A stretch of DNA of 64,000 bases from SIG653 sp045577455. GTDB lineage: Bacteria > Bacillota > Clostridia > Oscillospirales > CAG-382. Location: the NCBI GenBank assembly GCA_045577455.1, contig JAZNIJ010000211.1, positions 1-64,000 on the forward strand, given 5' to 3'. Shown here in pieces: positions 19,761-28,407 of the stretch; positions within the stretch are counted from its first letter, which is position 1; each line of letters opens with the position of its first letter. Both the position numbers and the translations under genes were made by a program. Below the pieces are notes generated by a model. That model saw only the letters and a list, made by a program, of their open reading frames with translations. It did no database searches and was not told where the DNA came from.

Positions 19761-19791
19761 TAATATGTGTTTGTTTCATAAGGAGAAAGCT

Positions 19792-20721
19792 ATGAGAATT
19801 ATTGAGGACAACAATCTTCCTATTGAAAGTGGGAATGTAGTAATAATGGGAAACTTTGATGGTGTTCATGTGGGCCATCGTCAGCTTTTGCAAAAAGCAA
19901 GGCAGATAGGTGCGGAAAAGAATCTTCCGTTGGTTGTGTGGACTTTCAAAAAACATCCCCAGGATTTTAAAGGAGAGCATAGATACATTTCAACTCTTTC
20001 TGAACGGCTTGCCTTTTTTGAAGAAGAAGGCGTTTCAGCAACCTATCTTGCGGATTTTCAGCAGTATAAGGATGTTGAGGGAGACGAGTTTTTGGAAAAG
20101 CATCTCGTAAAAAATATGGGTGCTAAATATGTTGTCTGTGGATTCAATTTTTCATATGGTAAGGAAAAAAGCGGAAATACTTCAAGAATGAAGGAAAAGC
20201 TCTGGGAACTTGGCGTGGAAACATATGTTATGCCTCCCGTTTATATTGAGGGTTCTATAGTCAGCTCATCCTCTATAAGAGAATGTATATCAAACGGTTG
20301 GGTTGAAAAGGCGTGTCGACTTTTGGGAAGGGCATATTCTTTTACTTTACCCGTTGTTCACGGAAACGCATACGGAAGAAGAATAGGAGTTCCAACGGCA
20401 AATCTTATTTTTCCGGATTGGCGTGTTGTTCCACGCTTTGGGGTTTATGCAACTATGTGCCAGATAGATGGAATAATGTATCCAAGTATTTCAAATATAG
20501 GCGTAAGACCCACTGTCGAAGAAGAAAAAAAGGTTATACTTTGTGAAACCCATGTATTGGGGCAGAGCTTTAATCTTTATGACAGAGCTATTCGTGTTGG
20601 GCTTGTTGCGATGTTGAGAGAGGAGCAAAAGTTTGAAACTTTTGAAATGCTTTCAGAACAAGTGAAAGCCGATGTAAGAACCGCTGAGAGCTTTTTCAAA
20701 GTGAGAAGGGATATGATGTAA
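19792..20721 (+). CDS. ribF: Bifunctional riboflavin kinase / FAD synthetase
   Basis: RibF phosphorylates riboflavin to FMN and adenylylates FMN to FAD. The 309-aa protein has an N-terminal nucleotidyltransferase domain with GNFDGVHVGHRQLL and SSSSIREC, then a C-terminal flavokinase domain with RRIGVPTANLIFP and the GVYAT strand. The start at 19792 was chosen because AAGGAG is 7 nt upstream and the family begins there; a longer in-frame reading upstream would include the promoter. The stop overlaps the next gene (TAATG). No FMN riboswitch is apparent. Confidence 0.95.
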   Translation: MRIIEDNNLPIESGNVVIMGNFDGVHVGHRQLLQKARQIGAEKNLPLVVWTFKKHPQDFKGEHRYISTLSERLAFFEEEGVSATYLADFQQYKDVEGDEFLEKHLVKNMGAKYVVCGFNFSYGKEKSGNTSRMKEKLWELGVETYVMPPVYIEGSIVSSSSIRECISNGWVEKACRLLGRAYSFTLPVVHGNAYGRRIGVPTANLIFPDWRVVPRFGVYATMCQIDGIMYPSISNIGVRPTVEEEKKVILCETHVLGQSFNLYDRAIRVGLVAMLREEQKFETFEMLSEQVKADVRTAESFFKVRRDMM

Positions 20722-22094
20722 TGAAAAAAATATGTGCTATATTGGCATTGCTGCTGTTTTTAAATAGTGCGTTTCTACTTCAAGTGGGCGCAGAAGCAGT
20801 ATCAAAACCGCAAATAACATCTGGAAATAAAATATGCGTTCTTAATCTCGAAACAAAAGAATGCCCAATGAATATCGGAGCTGAAATCTCCGTTCCTGTA
20901 ACTGTAACTGCAAAAATGATGACAGCTCTTGTTGTTTATGATAATGTTGATAATCTGACGGCTAAGGTAACTGTTCCTGCAGAAGCAACTCTTGATGCCT
21001 ACATAGGGGCTATAGGGCTAATAAGCGCACCACGCCTTGGTCTCACTCAGGGAAAAGAATATTCAATAAAAGACCTTCTTTCTGCTTTGATGGTTTCTTC
21101 TTCAAACGATGCGGGTGTAACATTGGCATATTATGTTGGAAACGGTGATATATCCGCTTTTGTTGCAAAAATGAATGAAAAAGCTAAAGCCATAGGGGCA
21201 AAAAACACAGAATATTTCGGGTGTGTGGGGTTGGACGATGGCTCGCACACAACTGCATATGATAGCGCGCTCATCGCTGCTGAATATTCTAAAAACAGCA
21301 CATTGCTCGATATATCATCTGCTGGAAAAGTTGTAACATCTGATATGGGAACGCTTCACAACAAAAACTATCTCACATCTGATTATTTGATTCGCGGCTT
21401 AAAGCTCCCTGCTGTAAAGGGTATATGTGCCGGTCAGGCAAATGAAGAAAATGAGTATTGTCTTATAGCTTATTATTTTTCAAATGAACTTTCATACATA
21501 ATATGTGTTATGGGCGGCTCAGGAGAAAAGAGAAACACGTCCAAGGGAACAAGATGGTTTGAAACCGAAAATGCATATGCAGATATTCATAAAATTGTAC
21601 CGTGGCTTTCGGAGAGCTTTGTTATTAAAAAAATAATTTCCCCGGATACGGAGGAATTCAGCTTTTCCATACCTGTTAAGCTCTCTGCAAAAAAAGATTC
21701 TGTTATGACAGTTCCAACAGAAAGCGTTAGCTTCTTAACGGATATAACGGCAGAAAAAGTTAATTATGTTGCGGAGCCGACTTTTTATCAGGCATCTCTT
21801 GAAGCTCCTGTTGAAGAAGGAGCTGTTGTCGGCGAGGTCAGGCTGTATAAAGATGGAGTTGTTGTTGCAACAGTTCCTCTTGTAACGAAAGAAAGCGCTG
21901 AGAAGGGCGAAATTGTTGCAATTATGGATGAGGTTGACAATTTCCTTGGGAGCAACCTTATGTGGCGAATTATCAGAATTATAGTTTTGCTTGCAATTGC
22001 TTTTGCTGTGTGGTCTTTTGGATGCTTTGTTTTTAGAATAATAAAAAAATACAGAAACGGAATGGGAAAAGATTATTATCCACCAACGGATTAA
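20721..22094 (+). CDS. D-alanyl-D-alanine carboxypeptidase family protein, probable inactive homologue
   Basis: The 457-aa protein has the layout of DacF-type penicillin-binding carboxypeptidases: a signal peptide (to about residue 25), the serine peptidase fold, a C-terminal beta domain, and a membrane segment (about 412-440). Active enzymes need an SxxK, an SxN and a KTG motif. Here SxxK is replaced by V62-T63-A64-K65 and KTG by K233-G234-I235; only the SSN (127-129) is kept. Flanking sequence (AKMMTALV, HTTAYDSALIA) still matches the family, so misalignment is unlikely. It probably binds wall material or regulates another enzyme rather than hydrolysing. It overlaps ribF by TAATG. Confidence 0.85.
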   Translation: MKKICAILALLLFLNSAFLLQVGAEAVSKPQITSGNKICVLNLETKECPMNIGAEISVPVTVTAKMMTALVVYDNVDNLTAKVTVPAEATLDAYIGAIGLISAPRLGLTQGKEYSIKDLLSALMVSSSNDAGVTLAYYVGNGDISAFVAKMNEKAKAIGAKNTEYFGCVGLDDGSHTTAYDSALIAAEYSKNSTLLDISSAGKVVTSDMGTLHNKNYLTSDYLIRGLKLPAVKGICAGQANEENEYCLIAYYFSNELSYIICVMGGSGEKRNTSKGTRWFETENAYADIHKIVPWLSESFVIKKIISPDTEEFSFSIPVKLSAKKDSVMTVPTESVSFLTDITAEKVNYVAEPTFYQASLEAPVEEGAVVGEVRLYKDGVVVATVPLVTKESAEKGEIVAIMDEVDNFLGSNLMWRIIRIIVLLAIAFAVWSFGCFVFRIIKKYRNGMGKDYYPPTD

Positions 22095-22421
22095 AATCCC
22101 CTTGAAAAACAAATCCCAAAACAATAAAAAAGCCATAAAAATAGGCAACAATAAAAGTTCAGTGGTAAATAAAATGTAAATTTTTGTTCATTTTTTAATT
22201 TAGCTATTGCAACTTAAGAATATTTATGATATATTTGATTCGTTGACGATGTGTAAAATCGTTTTGTCTCACCAAATCTTGTCTTTACTGCGTTTTTGCA
22301 GTGAAACTTATAAAACCGCTTTGTTTAGCTTGGGGTAAAGGCAGAGCTTTGGTAATTGATTTTAAGATAAACAAAACAGAAAGGTATGGGTCGTGAGATC
22401 CAGAAAAGAGGTATATTTACT
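22095..22421 (+). other. Intergenic leader upstream of secG
   Basis: There is no gene in this stretch. It holds a possible promoter at 22207-22235 and a short ACTGC/GCAGT hairpin near 22290-22305. I see no riboswitch or clear terminator for the upstream gene. Confidence 0.5.
22207..22235 (+). promoter_or_regulatory. Possible promoter for secG
   Basis: TTGCAA (22207-22212) is followed after 17 bp by TATATT (22230-22235), 187 bp before the secG ATG. The match is only moderate. Confidence 0.4.
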
Positions 22422-22922
22422 ATGACACAGATTATTTTAGGCGTTGCTCTTCTTGTTATGGCTGTGTTCCTTATCATTGCTGTTCTTATGCAGAGCGGAA
22501 GCAGCAAGAAGCTCTCCGGAAGCATTGCGGGGGGAGCAGAGACCTTTTTTGGTAAAAACAAGGGAAAAACTCTTGATAAAATGTTCAGTAAGCTCACTAA
22601 TGTGGTTGCTATTTTGTTCGTTATAGTTGTTCTTGTAACATATTATTATTTTGCAGTTCCTTCAAACAGCGAAAGCTCAAGTTCTTCAACCGATATAACA
22701 ACTTCCACCACTGATTCTGAAGATGCTGCAGTTAGCGGCAGTGGTTCTAAAGACACATCAAACGCATCTGACGATAAAACAAGCTCCTCTGCTGATACAA
22801 GTGCTTCTGCTGATACAAGTGCTTCCGTTGATGCAAGTACTTCCGTTGAAGAACCATCTGTTGAAGAACCATCTGTTGAAGATGCTTCTGTTGAAGATGC
22901 TTCTGTTGACTCTGCCAACTAA
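22422..22922 (+). CDS. secG: Preprotein translocase subunit SecG with extended C-terminal tail
   Basis: SecG is a two-helix subunit of the SecYEG channel. Residues 1-75 are standard: a membrane helix, the cytoplasmic loop SSKKLSGSIAGGAETFFGKN(K), and a second helix (VVAILFVIVVLVTYYYF). The family usually ends here at 70-80 aa, but this protein continues to 166 aa with a Ser/Thr/Asp/Glu-rich tail that contains short repeats (ADTSAS twice, VEEPS twice, VEDAS twice). The ATG at 22422 follows AGAGGT by 9 nt. The tail would face the outside. In many Firmicutes secG precedes rnr, as here. Confidence 0.93.
   Translation: MTQIILGVALLVMAVFLIIAVLMQSGSSKKLSGSIAGGAETFFGKNKGKTLDKMFSKLTNVVAILFVIVVLVTYYYFAVPSNSESSSSSTDITTSTTDSEDAAVSGSGSKDTSNASDDKTSSSADTSASADTSASVDASTSVEEPSVEEPSVEDASVEDASVDSAN
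22791..22912 (+). repeat. Short in-frame tandem repeats in the secG tail
   Basis: Consecutive units of 15-18 nt are repeated two or three times each (GCTGATACAAGTGCTTC-like, GTTGAAGAACCATCT and GTTGAAGATGCTTCT), encoding the acidic Ser-rich tail. The pattern suggests growth by replication slippage. Confidence 0.8.
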
Positions 22923-23151
22923 AAAAATATAAGCAAGAAAATGGAAGATCCTATATACCAATGGTTTTATAGGGTGCCGAAAACTTGTTTCATATACTGA
23001 ATAAACTTTAGGAGTATGTCCTGCCGTTTGCATTTGTCCAAAGCAAAAGGGCGCATTATTCCACATTTGTAAAATAAGCTTCCTTACAGGCGGATATACA
23101 TAACAGCCGAGGAAGCTTTTTGCTTTTTTACCTGTTTTATAGAGGTGTAAT
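22923..23151 (+). other. Structured secG-rnr intergenic region
   Basis: No gene is seen in these 229 bp. Several hairpins can be drawn: CCTATA/TATAGG (with an inner ACC/GGT) near 22950-22975, ATACT/AGTAT around 23000-23020, TTTGC/GCAAA near 23030-23045, and the terminator-like hairpin below. A small RNA or leader is possible; it does not match any RNA family I can recognise. Confidence 0.4.
23076..23131 (+). terminator. Probable terminator after secG / attenuator before the rnr-like gene
   Basis: AAGCTTCC (23076-23083) pairs with GGAAGCTT (23111-23118) across a 27-nt loop and is followed by TTTGCTTTTTT. It sits 20 bp before the next start codon, so it could attenuate that gene. Confidence 0.55.
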
Positions 23152-24624
23152 ATGAAAATAAACGAACAATCTGTGTTTTTGAAAAAAATGAGGAATGTTG
23201 TGTCGGATTCGGGATTGCTTTCAGGGTTTCCTCTTGAAGCTATAGAAGAAACGGCAGAAATAGAATCCATGTATAAATGGCCATTTATTGGCAAAAGATT
23301 GGATCTGCGCGGAAAAACAACCTTTACAATGGGGAGCTTGGAAACAGCATTTTCTGTTGAAAAAGATGGCTCAGATTATATTCTCGGTATCCATTCCGTT
23401 GATGCCGCGTGCTTGTTCCCCATGGATTCCGCTTTGGATGAAGCGGCTTTTTTAAGAGGAAAGGCAGCTTGCTTTCCCGGAAAGGTCTATTCCATGCTTC
23501 CCGAACCTATAATAAGGGGTTTTTGTGCTCTTTATGAGGGCGAAGAAAAGTTTACCGTCAGCGTTTTTATGAGAATAAACGAAAAAGGTAAGGTAAAAAC
23601 AGTAAAGTTTTATGAATCCGTTATCAAAGTAACCGCAAACTGTGAGCCAAAGGAAATAGAATCCTTGTTTTTTGATATTGATGTTTCAAGCGTTGGATTT
23701 TTGAGATATAAGTATTATCCAGTTCTTTCGGACCTTGAAAATATGTTTGCTGCAGGAGCAATTCTTAAAAAAGTAAGGCAAGATAGGGGAGCACCGGAGG
23801 TTGACCCCGCAGTCAGAACCTTTTCGAGAACGGGTATAAGGGGCGATGTTGTTAATGTTAATTTTGAAAAGCTCTCCGACCCGGATAGACTTTCAAGAGA
23901 GATAATTTCTGCGGCGGGTGTTGAGATAGCAAAAATTTTCAAAAAACATTCTATCCCCTGCCCATACAGGCATAGAGCCAATATATCGGCTAATGGTATA
24001 AAACAGCTTCGCAGTTTTTTGAAATCTGTATGTCTTAATGTTGATGATGTAAGCGATAGAGACCTTATATCTTTTGCTGTTGATTCGGCTCATGGCGGCA
24101 AAAATGAAGAGCTGATTCTTGCAAAAATAAAAGAGCTTTTGCCTCCAACAACTTGTTCGCTTGAGGCGAAACGCCATGGTGGTATGGCTTCAAATTATTA
24201 TGTAAGGTTTGCTTATCCTGTGAGCAGATACAGTGATCTTGCAGTACAAAGACTTATTAAAACATATCTGTCTTTGGGTGGAGAATTTAGCGAGGCGCAG
24301 ATGAGTTATATGGAGAAATGCGCTGAAAGAGCTGTTCGTGCTGTTAATGAAAACGAAACGAAGGTTAAAAAAGCTCAGCGCAGAATGTCGGATTTGTATG
24401 CATTGGAATATCTGAACAACAATTCAGCCAAAATATTCGGGGGAACAGTGTGGAGCGTTGAAGATGGCGTTGTGACTGTTTGCTTGGATAATAGCTGTGT
24501 TGGCGTGCTTAAAGGTGATGGGGAGTATGTTCCGGGTCAGCGGTTGAACGCAAAGGTTTATTCTCTTGACTCTGATGCGGAAATTGCATATTTTCAAAAT
24601 GTTCCGATTTACGAAGAAGCGTAG
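23152..24624 (+). CDS. RNB-domain (RNase R-like) protein lacking catalytic aspartates
   Basis: The 490-aa protein aligns by eye with the RNB domain of RNase R. RLDLRGKTTFT, ILGIHSVDAACLF and the distal YPVSRYSDLAVQRLI correspond to family blocks, and an OB/S1-like end follows (about 430-485). It differs in two ways: the N-terminal cold-shock domains are missing (RNase R is usually 700-800 aa), and the metal-binding TIDxxxxxDxDDA block has become TMGSLETAF (residues 59-67), with all the Asp ligands gone. It is therefore probably not an exoribonuclease; an RNA-binding or regulatory role is inferred. Its position after secG is that of rnr in Firmicutes. Confidence 0.82.
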   Translation: MKINEQSVFLKKMRNVVSDSGLLSGFPLEAIEETAEIESMYKWPFIGKRLDLRGKTTFTMGSLETAFSVEKDGSDYILGIHSVDAACLFPMDSALDEAAFLRGKAACFPGKVYSMLPEPIIRGFCALYEGEEKFTVSVFMRINEKGKVKTVKFYESVIKVTANCEPKEIESLFFDIDVSSVGFLRYKYYPVLSDLENMFAAGAILKKVRQDRGAPEVDPAVRTFSRTGIRGDVVNVNFEKLSDPDRLSREIISAAGVEIAKIFKKHSIPCPYRHRANISANGIKQLRSFLKSVCLNVDDVSDRDLISFAVDSAHGGKNEELILAKIKELLPPTTCSLEAKRHGGMASNYYVRFAYPVSRYSDLAVQRLIKTYLSLGGEFSEAQMSYMEKCAERAVRAVNENETKVKKAQRRMSDLYALEYLNNNSAKIFGGTVWSVEDGVVTVCLDNSCVGVLKGDGEYVPGQRLNAKVYSLDSDAEIAYFQNVPIYEEA

Positions 24625-24630
24625 TAAATA

Positions 24631-26040
24631 ATGAGAAAAAAATCAAAATTATCAAATATATTTATAGTGTTTTTATCTTTCTTAGCTGTTTTTCTTTCCT
24701 CTTGTGGTTTTGAAGATGAGTATGCCCCCGAGGTAACATCAAGACCTCCTCTTAATAATGTCAGCGTTGAGACAGATGATTCTCGGGCAGAGGTAGATGA
24801 TATTTTAAAAAACATAGAGGGTTATGATTATGAGGGAAGGAGCTTTGTTATTGTAACAACCTCATCGGAGTATTTATCAAAAAGCAAAAATGATTCTCTT
24901 GTTGATAATGCTGTTGAGAAAAGAAACATAGCTGTTGAGGAGAAGTTTGGTATTAAAATAGAAATCAGGGTGGAATCCCCCTCAACGCTTGTTGCTAAAA
25001 GTGAAAATGCTGTTAAAAATGGAGAGCATTACGCAGATTTAATTGTTGCACCTTCAAGTGTTCTTGCGGAGCTGTATTCAAAGGGATGTCTTGCAAATAT
25101 AAATACCCTTCCGTATATGGAAAAAGATGCTGAATATATGGATTTGGAGCTTTGGAATGCTTCGTCTTTAAATGGGAAGCTATATATGCTTTTTGGGTCT
25201 TTAACCCAAACAGATTATTCTCCATGGTGCGTTTTTTATAATGAGACGATTATTTCCAAAACAGGTGTTAACCCGGCAACGCTCTATAAAAATGGTGAAT
25301 GGACTTGGGAGAGCTTTTTAAAATGTTCGGAAAAATCAGATAACTTTGCTGAAAGCGGTTTTATAACAACAGCAACTAAAGAGAGCTTTTTCAATATACT
25401 TTGGCAAACAACGGGCAAAAAGTTTTTTGAAGGGTGCTCAGATTCACCGCTGAAACTTCCCCAAATAGATGGTGGAAAAGAAATACTTTCTGAGATGAAA
25501 AAAATCATGAATTCGGTTTCTTATAACACTTCTGTATATGGGGAAAAAGCTCTTGATGCCTTTATAGGCGGGCAGAGTGGAATGATTCTTTGCAAAAGGG
25601 ATGCTGTGTATAAAATATGCAACAGCAATATGAATTGGAAAGCTGTTCCAATGCCAAAGTATGGAGCAGAAAGTGAACATTATTCGCCCATCGACGGTGA
25701 TGCTGTTGCAACATCTGTATTGTTGAACTGCGATTCAGAATTTTCGGGCAGAGTTTTAAATGCTCTTATAGCTGCATCAAAGCTAACGGTTGACGAAAGC
25801 ATAGAAAAAAACGAGCTTTACTATTATTGGAAAGATAACGCTGAAGCTCTGTCGATGCTAGAAATGAAAAAATATATTTATTTAGATATTGCAACGATTT
25901 ATGCACCGTATGTTGGCGATATAGCCGTTGTTACAACGAGCGAAATAAAAAACGCCTATGATGCAGGGATAACACCGTTCAATTTCTACCATAGCACAAA
26001 ACAACAATTTGAAATCTACGCCGCGGCGGCGTTTGGATAA
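24631..26040 (+). CDS. Extracellular solute-binding lipoprotein
   Basis: The 469-aa product starts with a signal peptide ending in a lipobox (FLAVFLSSC). The mature chain has the general features of family 1 ABC-transporter binding proteins: ADLIVAPSSVLAELYSKGCL, a WNASSLNGKLYMLFG segment and a C-terminal helical region. These usually bind sugars or oligosaccharides. No permease or ATPase lies nearby, so the transporter partner is elsewhere or the protein has another role. It begins 6 bp after the RNB-like gene and is probably co-transcribed with it. Confidence 0.78.
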   Translation: MRKKSKLSNIFIVFLSFLAVFLSSCGFEDEYAPEVTSRPPLNNVSVETDDSRAEVDDILKNIEGYDYEGRSFVIVTTSSEYLSKSKNDSLVDNAVEKRNIAVEEKFGIKIEIRVESPSTLVAKSENAVKNGEHYADLIVAPSSVLAELYSKGCLANINTLPYMEKDAEYMDLELWNASSLNGKLYMLFGSLTQTDYSPWCVFYNETIISKTGVNPATLYKNGEWTWESFLKCSEKSDNFAESGFITTATKESFFNILWQTTGKKFFEGCSDSPLKLPQIDGGKEILSEMKKIMNSVSYNTSVYGEKALDAFIGGQSGMILCKRDAVYKICNSNMNWKAVPMPKYGAESEHYSPIDGDAVATSVLLNCDSEFSGRVLNALIAASKLTVDESIEKNELYYYWKDNAEALSMLEMKKYIYLDIATIYAPYVGDIAVVTTSEIKNAYDAGITPFNFYHSTKQQFEIYAAAAFG

Positions 26041-26061
26041 ATAATTCAGGAGGTTCTTTCG

Positions 26062-27270
26062 ATGAAAATGAACAAAAAAAGCGTTGAGGATATCAAGGTT
26101 GCAGGTAAAAGAGTGCTTGTGAGATGTGATTTTAATGTTCCCCTTGATGGAGAAAGAATTACAGACGAAAACCGTATCGTTGCAGCTCTTCCAACAATCC
26201 AGTATCTTCTTGACAACAATGCAAAGGTAATCCTTTGTTCCCACTTAGGCAAACCAAAGGGAGTTGCAGACCCTAAATATTCTCTTGCTCCCGTAGCAAA
26301 AAGACTTACAGAAAAATTGGGCAAAACCGTTGTTTTTGCAGCTGATGACGAGGTTGTTGGCGCAAACGCAAAAAAAGCCGTTGCAGAAATGAAAGATGGA
26401 GATGTTGTTCTCCTTCAGAATACTCGTTATCGTGCAGAAGAAACCAAAAACGGAGAAGCATTCTCAAAAGAACTTGCTTCCCTTGCAGACCTTTTTGTAA
26501 ACGATGCATTCGGTGCAGCTCATAGAGCACACTGCTCAACAGTTGGCGTTGCTTCTTTTGTTGAAGAATCCGCAAACGGATATCTTATGGCTAAAGAAAT
26601 CAAATATTTGGGCGATGCAGTTAACGCTCCCGTTAGACCTTTCGTAACAATCCTTGGCGGTGCAAAGGTTGCAGATAAACTCGCAGTTATTGAAAACTTG
26701 CTTAATAAAGCAGACACCCTCATTATTGGTGGTGGTATGGCTTATACATTCCTTAAAGCAAAGGGATATGAAATCGGCACATCTCTCGTTGATAACGAAA
26801 AGATTGAATATTGTGCAAATATGCTCAAGATGGCAGAAGAAAAGGGCGTTAAAATCCTTCTTCCTGTTGACTGCGTAATAACAAAAGACTTCCCCAACCC
26901 AATAACAGCTGAAATTCCTGTTTCTATTGTTCCTGCAAATGCAATTCCTGCAGATATGATGAGCGTTGATATCGGACCTGAAACACGCAAGATGTTTGCA
27001 GAAGAAGTTAAGAAAGCAAAAACAGTTGTTTGGAACGGACCTATGGGCGTGTTTGAAAACCCAATCCTTGCACAGGGTACAATCGCTGTTGCAAAAGCTC
27101 TTGCTGAAACAGATGCAACAACAATAATCGGTGGTGGTGATAGTGCTGCTGCTGTTAATATCCTTGGATTTGGCGATAAAATGTCTCACATCTCCACAGG
27201 TGGCGGTGCTTCTCTTGAATATCTCGAAGGCAAGGTTCTTCCAGGTATCGAAGCAATGACAGATAAATAA
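26062..27270 (+). CDS. pgk: Phosphoglycerate kinase
   Basis: This glycolytic enzyme transfers phosphate from 1,3-bisphosphoglycerate to ADP. The 402-aa length is normal. VLVRCDFNVPL (substrate-binding Arg and Asp), SHLGKPKG, GGAKVADKL, VWNGPMGVFE and IIGGGDSAAA are the standard blocks. AGGAGGT precedes the ATG. tpiA follows 39 bp later. The gapA gene often found upstream is absent; a binding lipoprotein sits there instead. Confidence 0.98.
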   Translation: MKMNKKSVEDIKVAGKRVLVRCDFNVPLDGERITDENRIVAALPTIQYLLDNNAKVILCSHLGKPKGVADPKYSLAPVAKRLTEKLGKTVVFAADDEVVGANAKKAVAEMKDGDVVLLQNTRYRAEETKNGEAFSKELASLADLFVNDAFGAAHRAHCSTVGVASFVEESANGYLMAKEIKYLGDAVNAPVRPFVTILGGAKVADKLAVIENLLNKADTLIIGGGMAYTFLKAKGYEIGTSLVDNEKIEYCANMLKMAEEKGVKILLPVDCVITKDFPNPITAEIPVSIVPANAIPADMMSVDIGPETRKMFAEEVKKAKTVVWNGPMGVFENPILAQGTIAVAKALAETDATTIIGGGDSAAAVNILGFGDKMSHISTGGGASLEYLEGKVLPGIEAMTDK

Positions 27271-27309
27271 GTTATGAAAGGACGGCACAATTTGTGCTGA
27301 ATAGTTACT

Positions 27310-28086
27310 ATGAATAAAGCAACAAGAAGAGCAGTTATCGCAGGTAACTGGAAAATGAATAATACCGCTGCAGATGCAACGGCTCTTATTAACGCAATTA
27401 AAGCAGAGATTGCAGGCAAAGATACATCATATTGTGAAATCATTGCAGGCGTTCCCTTCACAGATATTGCAGCAGCTATCGCAGCAGCTAAAGGAAGCAA
27501 CATCAAAATTTCTGCTCAGAATGTTCACTGGGCTGAAAAAGGTGCATTCACAGGCGAAATTTCTGCTGATATGCTTAAAGAAGCAGGCGTTGAATATGTT
27601 ATTATCGGTCATAGCGAAAGAAGACAGTATTTTGGTGAAACCGATGATACTGTAAACAAGAGAGTAAAAGCTGCTTTGGCTAACGGTCTTAAGGTTATCC
27701 TCTGTGTTGGCGAAGTTCTTGAACAGAGAGAACTTGGCGTTACAGAAGAAGTTGTTGCAATGCAGACAAAAATCGACCTTTTCGGCATCCCTGCAGAAGA
27801 TATGAAAAATGTTATCATTGCATATGAACCTGTTTGGGCAATCGGCACAGGTAAAACTGCAACCGCAGACCAGGCAGAGGAAGTTTGCGCTATCATCCGT
27901 GGCGTTCTTGCCAAGCTTTATGGCGATGCCGTTGCAGAAGCAACAACAATCCAGTATGGTGGCTCTATGAATGCTAAAAACGCTGCAGAGCTTCTTTCAA
28001 AGAAGAATGTAGACGGTGGTCTTATTGGTGGTGCGTCTCTTAAAGCTCCCGATTTTGCCGCAATTATCGAAGCTGCAGCTCAGTAA
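27310..28086 (+). CDS. tpiA: Triosephosphate isomerase
   Basis: TpiA interconverts dihydroxyacetone phosphate and glyceraldehyde 3-phosphate. The 258-aa protein shows the complete set of signatures: AGNWKMN with the catalytic Lys, IIGHSERR with the His, and AYEPVWAIGTG with the Glu, plus the YGGSM phosphate loop. It is downstream of pgk in an apparent operon that ends at the terminator at 28220-28269. Confidence 0.98.
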   Translation: MNKATRRAVIAGNWKMNNTAADATALINAIKAEIAGKDTSYCEIIAGVPFTDIAAAIAAAKGSNIKISAQNVHWAEKGAFTGEISADMLKEAGVEYVIIGHSERRQYFGETDDTVNKRVKAALANGLKVILCVGEVLEQRELGVTEEVVAMQTKIDLFGIPAEDMKNVIIAYEPVWAIGTGKTATADQAEEVCAIIRGVLAKLYGDAVAEATTIQYGGSMNAKNAAELLSKKNVDGGLIGGASLKAPDFAAIIEAAAQ

Positions 28087-28219
28087 TTAAGGGCGTTGCT
28101 CTGTAATTAAATCTAAGATGAACCTCGCAGAGTGTTAGTGTCATATGTATTGTATCACTGACGGTGATGCAGATGCATACCTCTATATATTGTGCGTGGT
28201 TTGTGAAAAGTAAAACATA

Positions 28220-28269
28220 AAACGCATCTGTGTCCTTGAAAAATGAAGTGTCGCAGATGCGTTTTTTTA
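28220..28269 (+). terminator. Terminator of the pgk-tpiA operon
   Basis: AACGCATCTG (28221-28230) pairs with CAGATGCGTT (28254-28263), followed by a run of seven T. Confidence 0.85.
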
Positions 28270-28336
28270 TTCATTAAAAGGCACAAAATATGGGTTGAAA
28301 ATGATTAAAAAAATATAAGAAGTATATAAAAAACTA

Positions 28337-28365
28337 TTGACAAATGATGAAGCGTATAGTATAAT
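28337..28365 (+). promoter_or_regulatory. Consensus sigma-A promoter
   Basis: TTGACA (28337-28342), a 17-bp spacer and TATAAT (28360-28365) form a perfect consensus, 43 bp before the start of the surface-protein gene. High expression is likely. Confidence 0.9.
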
Positions 28366-28407
28366 GCAAATGCGGATTATAAAAAATAAATTATAGGAGG
28401 CAATCCA

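Larger units (their letters stand above)
28087..28407 (+). other. Intergenic region between tpiA and the surface-protein gene
   Basis: No gene is seen. The region holds the tpiA terminator, a consensus promoter and a strong RBS (AGGAGG). The 130 bp before the terminator contain minor hairpin potential only. Confidence 0.7.

Noticed and set aside
19708..19791. 28-residue N-terminal extension of RibF
   Set aside because: It would start upstream of the promoter -35 box, lacks an RBS, and has no counterpart in the family.
22923..23151. 6S RNA, SRP RNA or tmRNA between secG and the rnr-like gene
   Set aside because: The conserved SRP loop (GGAAGGAAGCAGC-type), a tRNA-like end and a clear 6S long-stem layout could not be found.
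26536..27288. 250-aa minus-strand frame across pgk
   Set aside because: Rich in Cys, His and Asn in a pattern produced by reverse reading of pgk; no independent support.
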